Source of the DNA: an uncultured Clostridia bacterium
Lineage (GTDB): Bacteria > Bacillota > Clostridia > Oscillospirales > Butyricicoccaceae
Length of the DNA stretch: 8,304 nt
Direction of reading: 5' to 3'
Assembly: GCA_945486175.1 (NCBI GenBank)
Contig: CALYTA010000032.1
Span: 1-8,304 of the forward strand
Positions 5,354 through 8,304 of the stretch are shown here, in pieces; within the stretch, counting starts at the first letter, position 1; the number at the start of each line of letters is the position of its first letter. The notes beneath the pieces are model-generated. The model was not told where the DNA came from. It saw nothing but the letters and a program-made list of their open reading frames with translations, and made no database searches. Position numbers and translations under genes: made by a program.

Positions 5354-7570
5354 ATGGAATTTCAGGGCTCATTTGATGCCGGGGCAAGACAGGCACTGAC
5401 AATTTCCGCCAGAAGAGCGGGACTTTTGGGCAAAAATACAGTTGGAACGGAACATTTGCTGGTGGGGCTGGCAGCACGGCGCAGCACACCTGCGGGCAGG
5501 CTGCTGGCACAGGCCGGTGTGGGCGGCTGGCGCAGCCTGTATTATACCGCCCGGCTGACCGGCAGTGGATTTCCTGTGCGCCATCCGGAACGGGTCAGTA
5601 AAAACCTGCGCAGTGTGCTGCAGCAGGCGGCGCAGTCCGCCGGCCGTGGCCAGATCGGGGATGGGCATCTGCTCTGTGCGCTGCTCGGCTGCCGCAACTG
5701 CACAGCGCGGCGCGTTATGGAAAAAATGGATGCAGACATCCCTGCGCTGGAACGGCAGACCGGGATTTCTATCGCACAGGAGCCTGCGGGCTGGCGCGCG
5801 GTCGGACGATTGGCCTCTACCTCCGCACTCGACCGCTATGCGACCGATTTGACTGAACTGGCGCGCAGCGGCAGGCTTGACCCGGTCATCGGGCGGGAGG
5901 ATGAGCTGTTCCGCCTGATGACAATTTTACAGCGCCGCACGAAAAACAATCCTGTGCTGCTGGGCGATCCGGGTGTCGGCAAAACAGCGGTGGCGGAAGC
6001 GCTTGCGCTTGCTATTGTAAACGGTGATGTGCCGGAGGAGCTCAAAGGCGCACGGCTGGTATCGATCGATATGGCAAGCCTGATTTCCGGCACAAAATAC
6101 CGCGGCGAATTTGAGGAACGGCTCAAGACGATTGTGCGCGAGCTGAGCGCATCGCGCAATATCATTGCCTTTATCGACGAGGTGCACACATTGGTGGGTG
6201 CCGGGTCAGCGGAGGGTGCGATTGATGCGTCCAACCTGCTCAAGCCGGCGCTCGCGCGCGGAGAGATCCGTCTGATCGGCACGACGACTGTGGAAGAATA
6301 CCATAAGACAATTGAAAAAGATGCGGCACTCGAACGCCGCTTTCAGCGCATTGATGTTGCCGAGCCGGATGAGGACGGCGCGGAAAAAATTCTGCGCGGG
6401 CTTGCACCGCGCTATGAGCAGCACCATGGCGTACACATCGAAGAGGACGCATTGGGTGCTGCCGTGCGCATTTCCATCCGCACGCGTCCGGAACGGCATC
6501 TGCCGGACAAAGCAATTGACCTGCTGGATGAAACCTGTGCGGCCGTGCATCTCGAAGGCGGAAAAGTGGTTACGGAAAAGGAAATTGCGCGCACGGCACA
6601 GCGCTTCGACGGCTTTGCCGATACGGCGGAGGGCGACGATGCAAAGCGCCTGCTCCGGCTGGAGGACGAGCTGCGGCGCACAGTGATCGGGCAGGAGGAT
6701 GCGGTACAGGCGATTTGCCGGGCAGTGCGGCGCGGCGGCGCGGGCCTGCGGGATGAGGCGCGCCCTGTGGCGGCACTGCTGCTGACCGGGCCGACCGGTG
6801 TGGGAAAGACCTCCGTCTGCATGGCGCTCGCCCGCACGCTGTTCGGCAGGGAGGGCTTAATCCGCATTGATTTGTCGGAATATCAGCAGCCGCATGATGT
6901 CTCGCGCCTGATCGGTGCCCCTCCCGGCTACAAGGGTTATGGGGAAGGCGGACAGCTGACCGAAAAAATCCGGCGCCGCCCGCGTTCGGTCGTGCTGTTC
7001 GATGAGGTGGAAAAAGCCCATCCCGATGTACTGCGGCTGATGCTCCGTCTGCTGGAGGATGGACGGCTGACCGACGCGGAGGGCCGCAGCGCGGACTTCC
7101 GGCAGGCTGTGATTGTGCTGACCTCCAATCTGGGAAGCGGCAGCCGGGGGCGGACGGTCGGCTTCTCCGCAGACAGCGGGGAACAGCAGAACAGCCGTGT
7201 CCGGGAGGAAGCACAGCGTGTGTTGCAGCCGGAGCTTGCAGCACGGCTGGATGATATCATTGTCTTTTCCGCGCTGGACAGGGCAGACTGTGCGGCAATT
7301 GCAGCGCGGGAGCTGTCACTGCTGGCAAAACGATGCCTTGCGCGCGGCACACGGCTGACTTGGGATGAAACAGTGGAACAGGCGCTGGGCATTGTTGACC
7401 GGACACGCGGTGCACGTGCCGTGCGCGATGAGGTCGCACGGAAGGTGACCGATCCGCTTGCCGGCCTGCTGCTGTCCGGCAAAGCGGGACATTGGGTAGA
7501 AATTCAGGCGGCAGACAGCGATGTAGTGCTGTCTGTACGGGAAAACAGCACAATGCTGTCCGGTGCATAG
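5354..7570 (+). CDS. ClpC/ClpA-like double AAA+ unfoldase lacking the M domain (738 aa)
   Basis: An ATP-driven unfoldase subunit that would feed substrates into the ClpP peptidase. Domains in order: a Clp_N domain with two repeats (about 5-55 and 78-125; GTEHLLVGL in the first, GDGHLLCALL in the second); AAA-1 with RTKNNP (195-200), Walker A GDPGVGKT (204-211), pore loop KYRG (248-251), Walker B with D275-E276 and arginine finger R328/R329; then AAA-2 with Walker A GPTGVGKT (479-486), Walker B with D550-E551, arginine finger at R631 and sensor-2 GAR (687-689). Typical ClpC has about 810 residues. Here HLEGG (399-403) runs straight into KVVTEKEIA, so the coiled-coil M domain and its UVR motif are absent. 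A TVGF tripeptide loop (601-604) suggests ClpP docking, against ClpB. The second pore loop reads GYKGY instead of GYVGY. The start is ATG at 5354 after GTGAGGG. No ctsR, mcsA or mcsB gene lies nearby, and no convincing promoter was found. Whether to name it ClpC or ClpA is uncertain. Confidence 0.93.
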   Translation: MEFQGSFDAGARQALTISARRAGLLGKNTVGTEHLLVGLAARRSTPAGRLLAQAGVGGWRSLYYTARLTGSGFPVRHPERVSKNLRSVLQQAAQSAGRGQIGDGHLLCALLGCRNCTARRVMEKMDADIPALERQTGISIAQEPAGWRAVGRLASTSALDRYATDLTELARSGRLDPVIGREDELFRLMTILQRRTKNNPVLLGDPGVGKTAVAEALALAIVNGDVPEELKGARLVSIDMASLISGTKYRGEFEERLKTIVRELSASRNIIAFIDEVHTLVGAGSAEGAIDASNLLKPALARGEIRLIGTTTVEEYHKTIEKDAALERRFQRIDVAEPDEDGAEKILRGLAPRYEQHHGVHIEEDALGAAVRISIRTRPERHLPDKAIDLLDETCAAVHLEGGKVVTEKEIARTAQRFDGFADTAEGDDAKRLLRLEDELRRTVIGQEDAVQAICRAVRRGGAGLRDEARPVAALLLTGPTGVGKTSVCMALARTLFGREGLIRIDLSEYQQPHDVSRLIGAPPGYKGYGEGGQLTEKIRRRPRSVVLFDEVEKAHPDVLRLMLRLLEDGRLTDAEGRSADFRQAVIVLTSNLGSGSRGRTVGFSADSGEQQNSRVREEAQRVLQPELAARLDDIIVFSALDRADCAAIAARELSLLAKRCLARGTRLTWDETVEQALGIVDRTRGARAVRDEVARKVTDPLAGLLLSGKAGHWVEIQAADSDVVLSVRENSTMLSGA

Positions 7571-7592
7571 AATTGTAATAAACTGCCATTCG

Positions 7593-7634
7593 GGACAGAG
7601 GTATATTTCTGCGGAAAATACCTCTGTCCTTTTT
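7593..7634 (+). terminator. Strong intrinsic terminator of the Clp gene
   Basis: GGACAGAGGTAT (7593-7604) pairs perfectly with ATACCTCTGTCC (7618-7629). An inner TTTC/GAAA helix closes a TGCG loop, leaving one unpaired A. TTTTT follows at 7630-7634. It begins 22 bases after the Clp stop codon. Confidence 0.92.
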
Positions 7635-7656
7635 GCTTTGAGAAAGAATCGCTGTA

Positions 7657-7685
7657 TTGTTCGGGTAAAACGAATATGATAAAAT
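7657..7685 (+). promoter_or_regulatory. SigA-type promoter with extended -10, upstream of the membrane protein gene
   Basis: TTGTTC (7657-7662), then exactly 17 bases, then TAAAAT (7680-7685) preceded by TG at 7677-7678, the extended -10 signature. It sits just after the Clp terminator, so the next gene is a separate transcription unit. Confidence 0.75.
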
Positions 7686-7721
7686 AGATAAAACCAAATG
7701 AAAAACAGGGGATGGATAGAA

Positions 7722-8304
7722 ATGAATACACGAATGAGCGCAGCGCTGCTCGCCTTTCAGGGCTTTACCGAGTGTCTGTATTGGATTATGGTGCCGCGCA
7801 AACGCAAGTGGAGCAACCGGAAGACATATATGGTTGCTGTCGCGCTGTATATCGCATGGTGGGTCTTCAGCCTGCCGGCTATTGTGCAGAACAGCAGCCT
7901 GGGACGGGCGATTGATGCAGCGTCTGTCTAGAATATTGTAAAACTGATTGTGATGATTGTCACAGTAATGACAACCAGCTGGATCATCAGTGAGGACTCT
8001 GTGAAAAACCGGCTTTTGGTTGCGGGCGCACACTTGGTTTTGCTCATCGGGCTTGAAGTGGTGGGAGATGTCGCTGTAATCTTTCTGCTGTCGGGTCGGA
8101 TCTGGGAAGAGACAGGGGCATACCACATCGGACAGGCGTTGTTTTCGGTGGCTTTCCTGCTCGGAACAACGATTTTTGCGGTATATTGGAATCGCGTAGA
8201 AAAGCTGATGCGGCACAAAATTGTCCTGCTTTCCGCGCTGTTCTGCGGTTCGCAGTGTTTTTTCATGTATGGCATGTGGTATCTCAATCGGACTGCCATG
8301 GAGG
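7722..8304 (+). pseudogene. Multi-pass membrane protein interrupted by an in-frame TAG; probable sensor part of an AgrC-like histidine kinase (partial)
   Basis: ATG at 7722 follows a modest AGGGGA site (7707-7712) nine bases upstream; an earlier in-frame ATG at 7698 has none. The frame gives 69 residues, meets TAG at 7929-7931, then stays open in the same frame to the window end (194 codons in all). Two hydrophobic segments precede the stop (about 6-24 and 36-55) and four follow it (about codons 71-89, 97-124, 135-155, 165-187), making a plausible six-helix sensor module. The N-terminal FTECLYWIMVPRKRKWSNRK stretch resembles the first helix and basic loop of AgrC/VirS-type GHKL sensor kinases, whose kinase domain would lie beyond the window. 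No ribosome binding site supports restart at the ATG at 7953. Nearby intact genes use TAG as a normal stop. It is most simply a nonsense-broken gene; sequencing error or suppression are alternatives. The kinase identity is tentative. Confidence 0.6.

Noticed and set aside
7929..7931. TAG as a recoded sense codon (pyrrolysine or amber-recoding genome)
   Set aside because: Two complete genes in this window end with TAG right before a ribosome binding site or a terminator, so TAG works as a normal stop here. A local suppression event is not excluded but has no support.
7257..8216. 319-codon - strand open frame across the end of the Clp gene and the sensor gene
   Set aside because: It runs antisense through the Clp terminator and the extended -10 promoter, has no ribosome binding site and shows no domain pattern.

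Overview
The window looks like a stretch of chromosome from a fairly GC-rich Clostridia (Firmicutes) bacterium of the gut Oscillospirales type. The evidence is strong AGGAGG-type ribosome binding sites, SigA-like promoters (TTG... / TATAAT), a small clostridial 2[4Fe-4S] ferredoxin, a ClpC-family ATPase, and a phage block with similar codon usage. The genus cannot be fixed from sequence alone. No tRNA, rRNA, CRISPR array or insertion sequence was seen.

Layout. (1) 1-3339, + strand: the end of a phage virion operon. It holds the C-terminal part of a major capsid protein fused to a chitobiase-like/Ig-like domain, a small head-tail adaptor-like protein (TTG start), a 593-residue nozzle/stabilisation-like protein, and a Gln/Ala-rich coiled protein. 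The genes are tightly packed, with an ATGA overlap between the second and third. (2) 3343-3384: a bidirectional terminator separates the phage block from a convergent gene. (3) 3406-4602, - strand: a CPA2-type cation:proton antiporter with a clear promoter. (4) 4603-5015: mostly non-coding, with the antiporter promoter, a 10-bp tandem repeat and two stacked terminators for the next gene. (5) 5016-5186, - strand: a 56-residue ferredoxin. (6) 5354-7570, + strand: a ClpC/ClpA-like double AAA+ unfoldase that lacks the coiled-coil M domain but keeps a VGF ClpP-docking tripeptide. It is divergent from the ferredoxin and ends in a strong terminator. (7) 7657-8304, + strand: a good promoter followed by a multi-pass membrane protein reading frame, probably the sensor part of an AgrC-like histidine kinase. 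An in-frame TAG interrupts it at codon 70, and it runs off the window.

How the parts relate. The four phage genes work together in building a short-tailed (podovirus-like) particle. The phage block stops abruptly at the terminator with no lysis genes or integrase on this side, so this looks like the right edge of a prophage or a remnant. The remaining genes appear to be single-gene transcription units with their own terminators and, for three of them, recognisable promoters. They do not form one pathway. The points most worth a second look are the M-domain-less Clp unfoldase with an altered second pore loop (GYKG instead of GYVG), the amber-interrupted sensor gene, and the capsid protein with a C-terminal glycan-binding-like domain.
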